From assembly GCF_001540865.1 (NCBI RefSeq), contig NC_033631.1:7195945-7259944 (forward strand): 64,000 nt of DNA, in the 5' to 3' direction. Numbering within the stretch: the first letter of the stretch is position 1; every line of letters starts with the position of its first letter. The position numbers were made by a program, and so were the translations under genes. The notes under the pieces are model-generated. The model was given only the letters and a program-made list of their open reading frames with translations. It did not search any database and was not told where the DNA came from. Below are positions 33,167-45,452 of the stretch, one piece after another. This stretch comes from Ananas comosus. Lineage: Eukaryota > Streptophyta > Magnoliopsida > Poales > Bromeliaceae.

Positions 33167-33989
33167 GTGAATGTGCACATACATTGCATCCAGTGCAAAT
33201 GGTAGTACGATCAAAAAGCTATCAAGAAGGACGTCGCTGCTCCCTTCCACGCCCTCCAATGCTGTATCTACTGTTAAAAAAAAAAAATCCCTACTATTTT
33301 TATGTCTATCAATAACTGGCCTTCAAAGTCTATGCCTATCTCTATATACTGTTGTATAATTTATCTATTATTTGGTGGTAGTCTAGACTGCTAGCAATTA
33401 TCAAGAGAAAAGAAAGAAATAACCATTTTACTAACTATATACAGTAACTTTCACAAAAACACAAGTAGATATAAAGAAAATTGCATATATAAATGACTAT
33501 ATTTCTACATCATAGGGATTATAAGTTATGTATGTAGTATCACATTTAATCAAAATAGACATCTAATGCAAAAAAGGCATAATCAAATCTAATCAAAATA
33601 GACAAATATAGACGTAATATTGTTAATATCACATAGCAAGTTAAGTTTATTTAATAAAGTTGACGATGTTGTTCATGCTGTTGGCATTACTGTTTCAGCC
33701 GAGGTTGATGCTTATTTTGTTAAATATGGCAAAAAAATAAAATTATTAAATAAAAATCACATGTAAAAATAGTTTAATATATCTTAATATATTTTTTAAA
33801 ATATATATAATTATATATAAATATATATTTATATGTAAATAGAAAAATCAAAAAATTGAATTAATTTAAAAGAAAAGTAAGCCAAGCTATTTTTTGTTAA
33901 AAAAAATTAACAGGAGGAGGATGAAGAAGTGTCTTTTCCATCTTTAAATTAAAGCTCTCCAATTTCGTAAAGTGTAAAAATAAACATTT

Positions 33990-34440
33990 ATATTATAATA
34001 CCTAATAACTTATTTTTATTTTTCATTTGAAATTTCAAGTTACAAATATGCAAAGTAGAAAAAGTCTAAAAGATGCAGTTATAGCATCTGTACCAACAGA
34101 AGTACCACCATTTCAAAAAGAAATTTCAATCTGAGATCGAAAAAAGGCCGATCTCGTAATGGGGGAAAGAGGAGAAGAAGAAGCGAAGCCTGTAAACTAA
34201 AAGAACCTATATGATTAAGTTCATAATACCTAATAATTTGTTTTTATTTTTCATTTGAAATTTCAAGTTACAAATATGCAAAGTAGAAAAAGTCTAAAAG
34301 ATGCAGTCAAAGCATCTGTACCAATAGTAGTACCACCATTTCAAAAAGAAATTCCAATCGAAGATCAAAAAAAGGCCGATCTCGGAATGGGGGAAAGAGG
34401 AGAAGAAGAAGCAAAGCCTGTAAACTAAAAGAAACCTATA
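33990..34440 (+). repeat. Tandem duplication of about 228 bases inside the Helitron
   Basis: Two units begin with ATAATACCTAATAA near 33995 and 34226 and end in CCTATATGATTAAGTTC near 34217 and 34449. Each contains AAGGCCGATCTCG and AAGAGGAGAAGAAGAAGC. A third, diverged copy of the right half and its downstream flank lies at about 35470-35725, beyond the LTR fragment. Confidence 0.8.
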
Positions 34441-34592
34441 TGATTAAGTTCCTTAAATTCTAAAATTTATTTATCAGACCAATATAACAGAATTAAAAAT
34501 CATAAAAAAAAACCTAGATAATACTTGAAACTAAGAATTTTAAACTGCAAGCATATTAAACATTAGTTTTAAAAAAATTTGAGAAAAAAAAG

Positions 34593-35475
34593 TGTCACGC
34601 CCCGGATTACTCGTTTCCCCGGGCTCGCTAATAGACCCGCCGTATACATAGGTATTTTTCCTGTATACGAAGCGAAAAAGTAGAAGTACCTGTAAGCATA
34701 CAATACTACAAACAGTAGTATAGAGCAGCTAGGAAAAATAAACCATATATAAAACTGTGGTTCAATACATACATGTGATCCAGGTACACAAATACTCGCT
34801 CTGGCGAGATAACAACAACTGTATGTAAAGACCCAAAAAACTACAACTACCTGTAGCTGGTGTTCCTCTAGCTCTGCGACTCGACTCGAAGGGCTCTAAT
34901 TCGCGACGCCCTTGCCACGATCAAGATCAGCAACAGCAGCAGCCGAAGGCGACGGCTCTACAAAACAGTGGTAACAACTGGGCGTGAGAACTACTACAAA
35001 AAGAAGTAGTCCTCAGTGGGTACCGCCCTCGAACTCATCGGTCCACCCACTAAGTCTACAGGGATAAGCAGGAACAGTAAAGAAAACTGGAACAAATCTA
35101 CAGCTATATGCCACTATACTATCATGCTTTAACTCTAACCCTCTGTAGAACAATGTCAACTCAGACCCAATCTCAAATAATGACTGTAATCATACCTGTC
35201 CCTGGGACTGTGAACACACCCGTCCCGCCCGGTTGCGACTATACAGTTACCTCCACACTAACCAGTCCATGGAGAGCAAGTCCAACCTACACGAACGACA
35301 CCAACGCAAAAGCACAGCGCCCGTCTCCGGAGTGGCACTCGTGGGAGCTACCCAATCGAGTATGCAGCGTATCTCTGTCGAGCTCAATCAGGCTCTAACA
35401 AGCCAAAGTCAAGTAGCTAGGGTCAAAACAGGTCTAGAAACCAAACCCATGTGCCCTCAGCACAATCTGAAACCA
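34593..35475 (+). mobile_element. LTR fragment inserted in the Helitron (TGTCACGCCCCGG start)
   Basis: It starts GTGTCACGCCCCGG at 34593, resembling the start at 27756. It is non-coding, with a GC-rich middle (34860-35060), and breaks into Helitron repeat sequence near 35475. The sequence before 34593 and after about 35475 is the same repeated Helitron segment, so the insertion sits between two copies. Confidence 0.55.
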
Positions 35476-36209
35476 AAAACAGAAATCTGAGGTCAATCTC
35501 GGAATAGGGGAGAGAGGAGAAGAAGAAGCAAAATTGCAAACTAAAATAAACCTATATGATTAAGTTCCTCAAATTCCCAAGTTTATTTTTTAGACCAATG
35601 TAAAATAATTAAAAATCGTAAAAAAAAAAAAACTTAGATAATACATGAAACTAAGAATTTTAAACCTCAAGTGTATTAAACATTCGTTTTTAAAAAAAAA
35701 TCAAGAAAAAAAGTGAGAAATGATAAATTATCTAAAACCTAACTTCGACTTCGTCGCAAGTGGAAATGTGTTGTTTCGTTCGATATGAAGAGAGGCGGTT
35801 CGTCGCCGTGAGGTCGGAAAGGAGGAGAGGTGGTAGGCGAAGGAAGGGATGGAGAGGGAGGAGAGGGGAGGGAAGAGGAGGGCGGCAGAGAGGAGATGAA
35901 GGGACGCGTGCGAAAAAATAGATAAGGGTACGCGTGCAGGGAGTTTGATAAGGGGAGCGCGGGGAGATGAATCGGTAGGATAATAAAGAGAGAGTAGATT
36001 CACCAATCAAAAAAAAGAGAAAACACTAATAAAATCTCAAAAAAATAATATAATGCCACATCAGCAATAAATACAGGAATTAATTATAGTTTATAGATTA
36101 TAGATTTATAGATTATAGATAGGCCTCAATATCATCTGAAAATTTATGACACTATAACTGACATTCATAAATTCTGTCAAAACCATGTATTTTTAATCAC
36201 GAAAAAAAA

Positions 36210-36636
36210 ATTAAGAACATGTTTGGTTCATAAATAAAATTAAATTGCATAGGAATAAAATTGAAATGACGAATAGTTTAAAAATATTTAATTCATTATT
36301 ACAATGAAAATTAGAATGAACAATTGACATACCCAAAATTTTGAGAGAAAGCTTTGGCTAAAAGAGGTGAATGAAGAAAGAAGGGAAGCGCTTGTGATAC
36401 AGAACTTAAAAGGGGTCTACTCTGAATGAACTGATTCATGATTCAAAGTTAATTTAGGACATGAATAGATTGGACTATTTTCATTCAAGAGTAGAATGAA
36501 AATCGAAATCCGATTTTTATAAAACAAACAATAACTATCAGAATCAACAAATCTCATTCTGATTTTGAAGTCTAAAATATGTAAAACAAACATTCTGATT
36601 TTGAAGTCTAAAATATGTGAAACAAACAAGTCCTAA
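36210..36636. mobile_element. MITE with an internal 34-bp tandem duplication
   Basis: TTAAGAACATGTTTGGTTCATA at the left pairs with GTGAAACAAACAAGTCCTAA at the right. Near the right end, GATTTTGAAGTCTAAAATAT occurs twice (36558 and 36597). Confidence 0.65.
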
Positions 36637-37055
36637 CAGTTGCCATCCACTCACTCAAAAGTGTCCCCCAAAAGAAACAAAAAGATTCAGAGAAAAAGAA
36701 GAGATAGGTGTATAACCTAATCACAACAAACAAATTATGCTTTTCAGTTCCAATTAATATGCTCTTGGACATGTAGAAGATACTAACATGTACTACCAAA
36801 TTAATCCGGACATAAACCAAAATTAAGGCTAGACCATGTTTCTTGCACCTATTCAAAACATTAAGCACTATTCCATGATCAGAAAACAAAGTTTTCTTTT
36901 TTCTTGAATATTAAGATAATGTAGCAGTTCAGGTATATACAGCTAAATTCCTCATTGTGAGAAGAGAATTTGCTGGAAACAAGTTCAGTAAGCAAACAAA
37001 ACAGTAATCGCCAGCAACAGCTTCCGCAGGAAATAGGAATCCCCTTCTACACCGT

Positions 37056-40000
37056 TTAGGAGCGCTTGGGAGGAACATATTGCACATTGTTGTCAGCGCA
37101 AACAGTCTGAAATTATAGCAGAATATACGGTTATTACTTTCTAGAAATACATGAAAAGGCATTGATTACTGAGGGCGAACAATTACGATGAAAAAGCGAA
37201 CCTGATATTCTTCAGGAAGTTCCTCAGAAACTGCAAGAGTGTAGCACCCAGGAATAAACCTCCCTGTACATGATAAAAGAAGTAACAAAAGATTCAATTT
37301 TGTCTTTGATTTTCTTTCCTCAATTTTTACCAAAATTGAACTCTTTTTTCCACCAGAATGTACTTTGCTATGGTCAGTAATGAGTATAACTGACAAGCAT
37401 GGTATCAAAAGCTTTGACCTAAAGGCATTGCAGGATGTAATCAACAAATATACGACTACATTATTTTTTTGCAATATATCACAATCTTATTCAGATCCAA
37501 CACAAATATCACAAAATTCACTCTAATTACTCTTATGATTGTCAAAAGCTACAGTTTAGATGCACGTACCATAATAACAGGTTCACAACTTTTGAAAGGG
37601 CAGCTAAAATTAAGGTATTCACAAATAAGGAGGAAGAATCGAGTAGTGTCAGTATCATGTCTAAACAGAGATTTTCATCTGATGGCTTATATAAGAAAGA
37701 AGCAAAATAGTATATAAAGAAGCAATCGCTATATCTGCTAGGAATAGGGTGTTAAGTTTAATTTAGAACAAAGCAACGTTCCAAAATATACAATGCGGTA
37801 TCCATGCAACTCCCCACCGCATAGCGCATATGCGGTAATGCAAGCGCATATGTGGATGCACATGTGGTCTAACTATTAAAGTATTCAAAAATATTTATAG
37901 GTATTAAAAATATATATAAATGCTTCCTAACAGAGCTAACTAACTAAAGTACTAATTCAGAATTCACAAATTAAAATAATTAATTTCAAGCAACAGACCT
38001 GATATACACACATATACCACTAAACTAATAATCAGCAATTTACTCTTAATTATTAAATAGAGAAACTGATATAATTTCGACGCAAATCATAAAAAATGTC
38101 AAACAAAAACCAATATTCTAAAAAGCACTATGCTAAACTTTTATTATTAATAGTAATAATTTTTTCAGTAAAGTATCATTCACGTCATCTGACAAGACAA
38201 CACTTAAAAAATATATATAATAACATGAAACAACTAAAAAAGTTTTTCACTAATATTTATAAACACATTTATTAGATATTAGAAATAATACATACTAAAA
38301 TGAGAAGAGAGATAGTTAGGTTATATTTATATAAAGATAATTGGATTTATATGCATTATTATTAACTAAACTTAAATGAAAATAGATATACATATGTATA
38401 ATCATCAGCCAAACAATCTCACTCAACATTGCTTTGTAATCCCATCTAAAAAAAAATTGTTGCATATGCAGCAGCATATGTGGTCACCTGCCACATATGT
38501 TGTCGCTACCACATTGCAGCCGCGTATCGGCGTATGAGGTCGCCAGGCTCATATGAGGTCGCCTGCGGCATATGGGATGTGTATGCAGTCGAACCACATA
38601 TTGCAGAGATATGTGGTGCGGTTGATGGTCCGCACCGCATATGCGGCTGTTTGGAACATTGAAACAAAGTTCAGAAGAAATACTGATGTTAGATATTCAC
38701 TACTGGCTTTTATCAAATATTCTTCCACCATTAATTTCACACACTTTTAAAAAGGACACAAGGATTCATCAGTGCTTAAATGACACCCCTAAACCCTAAA
38801 CCCTAAAAATCATACCCACCCAGCCCCGAAAAAAAAGATTCTATTTGTGACTTATGGAAGTTTAGATGCATCCAGATTATTGTAAATGCCTCCATTTTGT
38901 GTAGTCAATAATAGAAAGGTATTGGAAAAGCAGCTAAAAATAAATGAAAGCTTATAAAACAAGAGCTGATAATAGGTAATACAAGTCGCACTTATATCAA
39001 AAATTTAAGATGCATAAATTAGTCTAAAGTGGATGGAAGAATCAAAACTAAATAGGACAAAAACAAGCACCATAAATTCTATGACATGTCTAATATCTGC
39101 CTACATGACACCAAAATGAATCAAGAAGCTATATCTAACTTTTTACAAGAACGAAGTCCTCTCAGCAAATACAGGACCTTTCAGTAAAATCCCAAATGTT
39201 TCCATCCTTTAGCTACAGCTTTTCCCTTGGATACATTTTTGGAACACACTATATTACTAAAGAAATTCAGTTCCTAACAAATAATTTTAAAAATTTTAAA
39301 TTTAACTAGCAAGCATATGGTAAAATCAAGAAATACTAGGTGGAAAAAAAGAGTATACAAGAGCTACATCAAAAATATCACCGGAAGCCAACAAGATCAC
39401 CATAGCTACTAGTAAATTATTTTGATTCTTCTTATTTTGTCTAATTATCGATGTTCTGGAACTTCAACGCTCTGTTAATTAGGAAATTGTGGTCCGAATC
39501 TAGTTTTTGGTGAATTTGATAATTTGTGATTTACAATGGAACCTGTTTGAGATATAACTTTTAATACTATAATATTATCCTTTCCATGGTTTTGCAATCT
39601 AACATATATCATGCCTTTTGACATCCAGGACAAACATATATACAGTTTAGAGTGGTCCACTAGCCCTACAGTCTTTTAGCTTTTTGGTATTAAAGATATT
39701 AAACTGCACATACTAGGGAATAACAGTTGCTAGCAAAGAGTTCTATAACCTGGACAGCTGGACAAATGATGAGCTGCTAGTTGGAGGTAGTTGCCTCCCA
39801 GCATTTCCTTCCCTTCATTTTCTTAAAACTCTTTGAAATTGATTAAAATATCTTAATCTAACCAGTCATAAATACTGCACAATGTGTAGATGGGATTTGA
39901 TTTAACTATAGGTTAGATTTCACTACTAGACGTAAATAGTCGAGGTTTTCAGCTATTAGGTGTAAATCGTTGAGAATTCAAAATTTTGCTCATTGAAGAA

Positions 40001-43000
40001 TAAAGATTGATCCCCCCCTCCGCCCCCCCCCCCCCCCCCTCTCTTTCTAAACATTGATTTGTTGGCGTTCCTCTCTCTCATAGAATCTTTCTTGCCGTAA
40101 ATTCCATTTATACCTTCTAGTTTCACATGTAAAAAACTATGATTATAGATAAATACACTTACACTGTTTAAAGTTTAGTAGATAAAAATCGAGTCAATAA
40201 CAGCAAGCCGAAGAATAAATATGATTGCTTCTCATTGTAAGCCTTCTTCTTCCAAGTTATATTCTCTGCTATTGATCTAAGAGTCAATTTATAATCTATA
40301 TCCTCTGAAGAGACAGACTAGGTGAACATCTAGAAGAACAATGAAATAACAATTTCTCTATTCTTTGACTTCTTTATGATCATAGTCCTCTATTTATACT
40401 ATTATCATCATATATAGAAAATGCTTTCATTAAATACATATTCTTGTGACACCCAATAATCCCACATCGGATGAGAAGGGGTTTCATTGGGTTATAAAGA
40501 CTTAGACACTAGTAATAATAACCGGCTAAAGCAATTTTTGGCGCCAGGTTTGTTGGCCCAACGATTTATTGTTCTGGTAGGGCTGGTCTTACAGTTTGTA
40601 TCAAGCCTTCCAAACCAGCATGACATGTTGCGAGTCTCGCTGACAGTGGCGATGACGGACTACGAGACCAGTCTCACATAGCCTGGTGATTGGCTGTGTG
40701 TGTTTGGACCGTGACGAGACGTCAAGTGGCTTAACGGGTGGAGTCTTACACCCATTAATCCCACACGATGGAATGGCTTGTCATGGGTTTATAAGAACTT
40801 AAACAACTAGTAATAATAAACTGGCTTAACATTTGGGCCGGTTGTTGGGCCCAACGAGTTATTGTTGCTAGTGGGCTGGGTCGTTACACTTGTGCCTCTT
40901 CTAATATGGTTGAGAAGATGGTTGAGACTTGAGAAGCCTTGGAATCGACGAAAGGAAGATTGCAGAGTTGTGCAATCTGCTTTGAAATGTCTACCGAAAT
41001 GTCTACCATAAAGGACTTTAAGGGTCTATTTGGTTCCTCGAAAAAGTGTGAACAAAGGATTTCCAAGAAAAAGAATTTTTATGGAAAACTCCTTTTCTAA
41101 TTTTTCGTCTGTTTGGTTTGAAGGAAAATAAGCATTTTTTAATTTCCATATTTCATGGAAAACTAGCACTTCCGGTTTTCGTATTTTTTCTAGGAAAACA
41201 AATACAGTAGTTTTCCATAAAATATGAAAAAAAAAACGATAAAAGCTCATTTTTCTTAGAACCAAATAGACGGAAAACTGAAAAAATGGTTTTTCATGGA
41301 AAACATTTTTCTCAGAAAACTTTTTCCACTCTTTTCTGACTAACAAAACACCCCCTAAGGATACAACATCATTTTGCTCCACATACTAGACGCCACTTAA
41401 CTGGTTCTCCAAACTGGCTTGAAGGGTTCACAAACAGATTCTAGAGAGCTGATTCAAGAAGCTATTATGGATTCTCCGAAACTAGTTAAAACCAGTTTCG
41501 AAAAAGTTGGTTAACGGTCTCTAGTTAACTAGATCAGTTTCAACCCTATCAACAAGTATAAAAGTTTCATGGTTATGTAGTGATCCTTTCAATACTTGCG
41601 AATCACATGAATTTCAATTTCTATATTAACTGAACTTACTAGAATGATTATGAACAAGTTCTTAAACATAACTATTTAATTAAGCCTATAGATAGTATTC
41701 ACATACACTGCAAGGAAAGATCCAAGCATGTAACGTACACAAACAGATTCTATCGCCAAGTATTATAAGCATATGATGTCTTTCAAAGTAAAACTGCCAA
41801 GGAATAGAAGTTACACTAACCAATTCTCAACCACCGAGCAGCCCAACTCCTGCTCGGATCCATTACTGAAATTATCCTGCAGAAAAAATAGATTCAACTT
41901 TTAATGCTCGTCCCAACATTTCAACTTGCGCTAATTCTTTCTCTTGATAGAGTTCTCTAACACGATGCTTCATAAAGAAAATCTTACATTAATTATCTCA
42001 GTATTTCACGTATTACATATACAAGGGCTCTCACAGGAAAGCATGACCATGCAATGATAGCACAAACAACAATAAGAACATACATGAGAAAGCTCCACTT
42101 GGCCATAATATTGAAAACCAAAAATCAGTCTCTCACTGCCTTTTCCGAACTTTAAAAATCGACACACATAAGACTTCTTTATTGGGCATGAAGAATCACG
42201 GCCCTATCTATATTGTTTAATTTAGTAGCTGGCTATTTTTAATGGAAATAGCTGCTAGCAAAAAGATTTTTAGAATCTGTATGCATGTTGTGCCTAACTT
42301 TATCTTCATTAAGTCCTTTGTACTTGCAAAACTTTCTTCACAAATTCATAGCGCAAACAGGTTTTCTTTCTCCTATGGATTTGACATTATGAATGTCGCA
42401 ATAACAGAATGAATCGAACTATAATTACATCTTAATTAATACTCCACTTAAATGCAAATCAATTGTTCTGATTACCAAGCAGTTATTGGTAACATATAGT
42501 ACGTTTATGACACTAAGGTTGATGTTGAAGACATCGAAGCATAAAATTTAAGAAGACCCACCCGGTAAAATTTGGAGTGGTGCAATTCACGACATTGTCG
42601 TGCTCTTTATCCATCTCTAAGAAGGGGCAGTTCTCGCAACCCGATTCCCTAAACTGCATCATAAGTGCAATACATAAGATTTATAAAATACAATATCAGG
42701 CAAACATAACAGCAACAACTGGAGGAGAAACAAAGGAATAAAATCACAAAGCAACAGCAATTAAAACCTCCAAGTAAAACATGGACATTAAGCAAATCAA
42801 CATCCAAATTCAAGGCATCTTTAAAAGCCTAAAATGGCTACAACAATGAGATTCAGCAAAAAAAATGATGCCCGATATCTAGGAATACCTCTACTCCTGC
42901 AGAAACTGGTAATATCAGCGTGTTCTCTCCCACGAAATTATTGCACGCACCTAGTGAACCGTGTACTATTATTCCTAAAAAACTATTACAAAGGCCTTAA

Positions 43001-43682
43001 ATCAGAACTTAATTCATCGGATGTGTTTTATAGCATTTAAAAGGCCTACATATAAAAAATCATGGGTATTGAACGCGAACTTAGTATGAATCGAACAACA
43101 TCCTTTCGGTCCATTCTGTACCATTGATTTTTTGGACTATTTGATGCCTAGGTTATAGGTTCTCAAAACTTGTGATTTTCTTTTATATATATTCATAGAC
43201 CTTTGACTGAGACATTAATCATCAAATATCGAGTGCAAAGCATGAGGATCCATACACCGGGTGGTAGGTTTTGAAAAGTTCTGGCTTCTTTTTCAATATA
43301 CATAAGCCCTGCAGATGTTATATAAGTTGCAACCTGAGAATAAATTTTGATTTTTAAACATTACTCATCCAATATAGAGTGCGATGCATGAGAATAGATG
43401 CACTGCGTGCAGGCAATAACTTCTGTCCTCTCTCTTGAAGAAAGTCTAAAACCCTAGCTCTCCCCGATAACCCTAGCTCTCGGAAACTAGAGAAAGGGGA
43501 GGACAGACAGACAGACAGACAGAAAGAGGAAGACAGACAGACAGACGGACCTGATCGTAGGTCTTGACGAGACGGCAGCGGAGGCAAGCACGTAGCTCGT
43601 GGCCGAAGCTGGTGGGGATCTGCGCGAACTGCGCCATCCTGTCATCGTCGCCCATGTAGTCGCCCCTCTTCCCACTTCCCAT
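37056..43682 (-). CDS. SPT4: Transcription elongation factor SPT4, five exons
   Basis: Exons on the minus strand: 43682-43551, 42653-42562, 41876-41821, 37263-37202, 37106-37056 (TAA). They total 393 bases and 130 residues with all phases consistent. A shorter start at 43655 would give 121 residues, nearer the usual family length; the choice is uncertain. SPT4 pairs with SPT5 to form the DSIF-like factor that keeps RNA polymerase II processive on chromatin. Four cysteines form the zinc finger (C33, C36, C50, C53 from the longer start), within FGHELRACLRCRLVKTYDQ and SGCENCPF. SVMDPSRSWAARWLRIG, PGCYTLAVSEELPEEYQ and NVQYVPPKRS complete the conserved body. Intron 3 is 4,557 bases and holds a TRIM and MITEs. 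All residues expected for function appear present, so the gene is probably active. Confidence 0.93.
37774..38660. mobile_element. Foldback element with CATATG-rich arms, in SPT4 intron 3
   Basis: AACGTTCCAAAATATAC (37775-37791) pairs with GTTTGGAACATT (38649-38660). The inner arms contain GCATATGCGG and CACATATG-like palindromes: three near 37815-37870 and about six in 38460-38645. The middle is AT-rich. Flanks GAACAAAGC and GAAACAAAG look like an imperfect 8-9-bp duplication. Confidence 0.6.
38786..38807 (+). repeat. Short interstitial telomere-type repeat
   Basis: Three consecutive CCCTAAA units lie in SPT4 intron 3. This may be a telo-box or a chance or repair-derived trace. Confidence 0.8.
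38808..40442 (-). other. SPT4 intron 3, middle part
   Basis: AT-rich; a poly-C run lies at 40013-40039. No exon or defined element recognised. Confidence 0.4.
40443..40893 (+). mobile_element. Decayed TRIM retrotransposon in SPT4 intron 3
   Basis: LTRs at about 40448-40592 and 40745-40888, both with CCCACATCGGATG-like or CCCACACGATGGAATG starts, an ACTAGTAATAATAA core and GGGTCGTTACA at the end. CTTGT lies on both sides (40443-40447, 40889-40893). The primer site is degraded (TTTGTATCAAGCC). This is the plus-strand family of 18961, with more point changes. Confidence 0.75.
41017..41359. mobile_element. MITE with inverted GGTCTATTTGGTTC-type ends
   Basis: The left end AGGGTCTATTTGGTTCCTCG pairs imperfectly with the right end TGACTAACAAAACACCCCCT. 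The interior arms carry complementary GGAAAACT/AGTTTTCC phrases. Confidence 0.7.
43499..43546. repeat. CAGA tetranucleotide microsatellite in SPT4 intron 1
   Basis: An ACAG-type tetranucleotide run, interrupted once by AAAGAGGA, directly next to the 5' splice site of exon 1 (donor at 43550-43549). Confidence 0.85.
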
Positions 43683-43924
43683 GGATTTAGGCCCTCTCTA
43701 CCTCTCCCCTCTGCTCGCTCGCTCGCTCGCTCGCGCGCCACTTCCGTTCTTCTCAATGTCGGTGCTGCGAAAATGGTCGGCCGACGGGAGGCCAGGCTTG
43801 CTCCTCCTCGTTGTGTGGGGCTCAAACTGCGGCTCGCCTGTTGTAGGCGTAATTGGTTTTTCGGTTGCCGGACTGTCTACTTGGGCTCGATGTTCGTAAA
43901 TAGCCGCTTTGAACTACTATTGTC

Positions 43925-43959
<35 letters not shown>

Positions 43960-44013
43960 TTAAAAAAATTAATTATTATTATTCAACTCAAGCAGATAAT
44001 TAGCATAGTAACA
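43683..44013 (-). promoter_or_regulatory. Upstream region of SPT4
   Basis: This holds the likely 5' leader and core promoter of SPT4, with a GCTC repeat (43709-43734) and a (TA)n run (43931-43957). No TATA box is assigned with confidence because the TA run confuses it. Confidence 0.4.
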
Positions 44014-44684
44014 TTATTATTAGGGGTTTTTTTGCAAATGGCCTCCTAGGAAAATTTTATTTTAAAATTAGCCCTAACAAATTTATAATTGCAAAAATGN
44101 CAAGCCCTAACAAATTTATAATTATAAAAATGGCCCTACCTCTGCCACGCAGGCGCCACGTAGTCGGGCTGGGAGGCTGCATGGCAAGTTGAATATGGTG
44201 AATTATTCACCGTATTCAAACACGGTGAATGGTTTAGCGTGTTTCATATTTATATTTCCCTTCTTCTTCCTTACTAGGGATGTCAATCCTGCGGGTTTTA
44301 AAAATCCATACCGTTGGATGAAAATATAAGGGATAAAAATTATTAAATATTTTATATATTGTATAAATAAATAAAAATAAATTATGTATATATATATAAT
44401 TTATTCGGGTTTGGGTTCGGATAATATTTCGGGTATCCATACCCATTGACATCCCTACTCATTTGTATTTTCTTTAGACACGGTAAACCATTTACCGTGT
44501 TTGGACACGGTGAATGGTTCACCGTGTTCAACTTAACACCCTGACACTAGCTCCGCTCGCGTGGCGCTGACGTTGCGTCTGCGTGCCAGGGTCAGGGCCA
44601 AAAGTGCAAATATAAATTTGCTGGGGTAATTTTTTAAATAAATTTTTTCTAGGGGGCTAGATGCAAAAAAAGCCCTTATTATTA
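44014..44684. mobile_element. Foldback Mutator-like MITE with exact 9-bp duplication
   Basis: Element 44023-44675 begins GGGGTTTTTTTGCA and ends TGCAAAAAAAGCCC, flanked by exact TTATTATTA on both sides (44014-44022, 44676-44684). Inner arms contain ACACGGTGAATGGTT and related palindromes near 44195-44235 and 44478-44528. A second MITE is inserted at 44276-44456. An N at 44100 lies between two near-identical 29-base segments, so the left arm may be misassembled. Confidence 0.88.
44273..44459. mobile_element. MITE nested in the foldback element
   Basis: AGGGATGTCAAT (44276-44287) and ATTGACATCCCT (44445-44456) are exact inverted ends, flanked by ACT on both sides (44273-44275, 44457-44459). 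It is AT-rich inside, and GGGTTTTAAAAATCC- or CGGGTATCCATACCC-like phrases lie near the ends. The 3-bp duplication would fit a PIF/Harbinger or CACTA origin. Confidence 0.8.
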
Positions 44685-45204
44685 TAAATTATTAGATAAT
44701 AAAAATATTAAATTATTATAAATTATGAGGTATTCTCGTTATGAAAATGGTCTATTGATAAAAATATATATTAGTCCATAACAATCTCTCACTCAAAGTT
44801 ATAAACTATTTGGACGACTTCATTGTAAAAGTGCTAAAGGTTATTAACAAGAGACTGATATTTGCCAGAGCAAAAATTTTTAGAGATGACGCAGCTATAA
44901 ATTTTTTTCTCCACTTTTTTTTTGTATCTTTAGGTACCGTTTGGTTTGAGAACAAGTTATTTTTGTTTATTTTTTGGATAGTTATAGCTTCTGGTATAGG
45001 TAGGAATTAATTCAATTATGTGTTTGAACGAGAATTGAAATATCTATAAACCTATATGAAGCCACAATACTTCTTGCCACGTGGCATATTATCCTTCATT
45101 CTCATTACCCAACCTTAAATCAAACCACAACTCTTCACCTCCCCGCTTCTCTAATTAATGCAAGGTGCAACATTTAATTATATGCAACTTTAAATCCAAC
45201 TTTA

Positions 45205-45417
45205 AATCAAACCTTCGTTAGTAAATTCGCGAATAATTCGCGAATTATTCGCAAATTTTTGGAGAAACGAATTAATCACCCGTTTACGTATTTTTCCCAA
45301 AAATTCGGAAAAAAACGTATTTTTTTCGTCAAATATACTGATTCGCGAATTATACGCCCGAAAAATTCGATGCTGGGTCTCGAGCGGGCCTCGTGGGTCG
45401 TCGGCTCGTCGCTAACC

Positions 45418-45452
<35 letters not shown>

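Larger units (their letters stand above)
31548..36119 (-). mobile_element. Non-autonomous Helitron (antisense)
   Basis: On the minus strand the 3' terminus reads CCGCATCGCGCGG (a hairpin), GTCATTGCA, CTAG, ending at 31548. The 5' terminus TCTATAATCTATAAATC starts at 36119. Bases outside the ends (31547 A, 36120 T on the plus strand) agree with insertion between A and T, without target duplication. No Rep/helicase gene is present. It contains a SINE, a tandem duplication and an LTR fragment. The 5' end resembles that of the Helitron at 45043. Confidence 0.75.

Noticed and set aside
35108..35490. Open frames of about 96 and 85 codons
   Set aside because: They lie in an LTR-type fragment without known protein motifs.
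43354..43825. Antisense frames extending from SPT4 exon 1
   Set aside because: They run into the CAGA microsatellite of intron 1. The conserved SPT4 sequence ends at the donor site at 43551.
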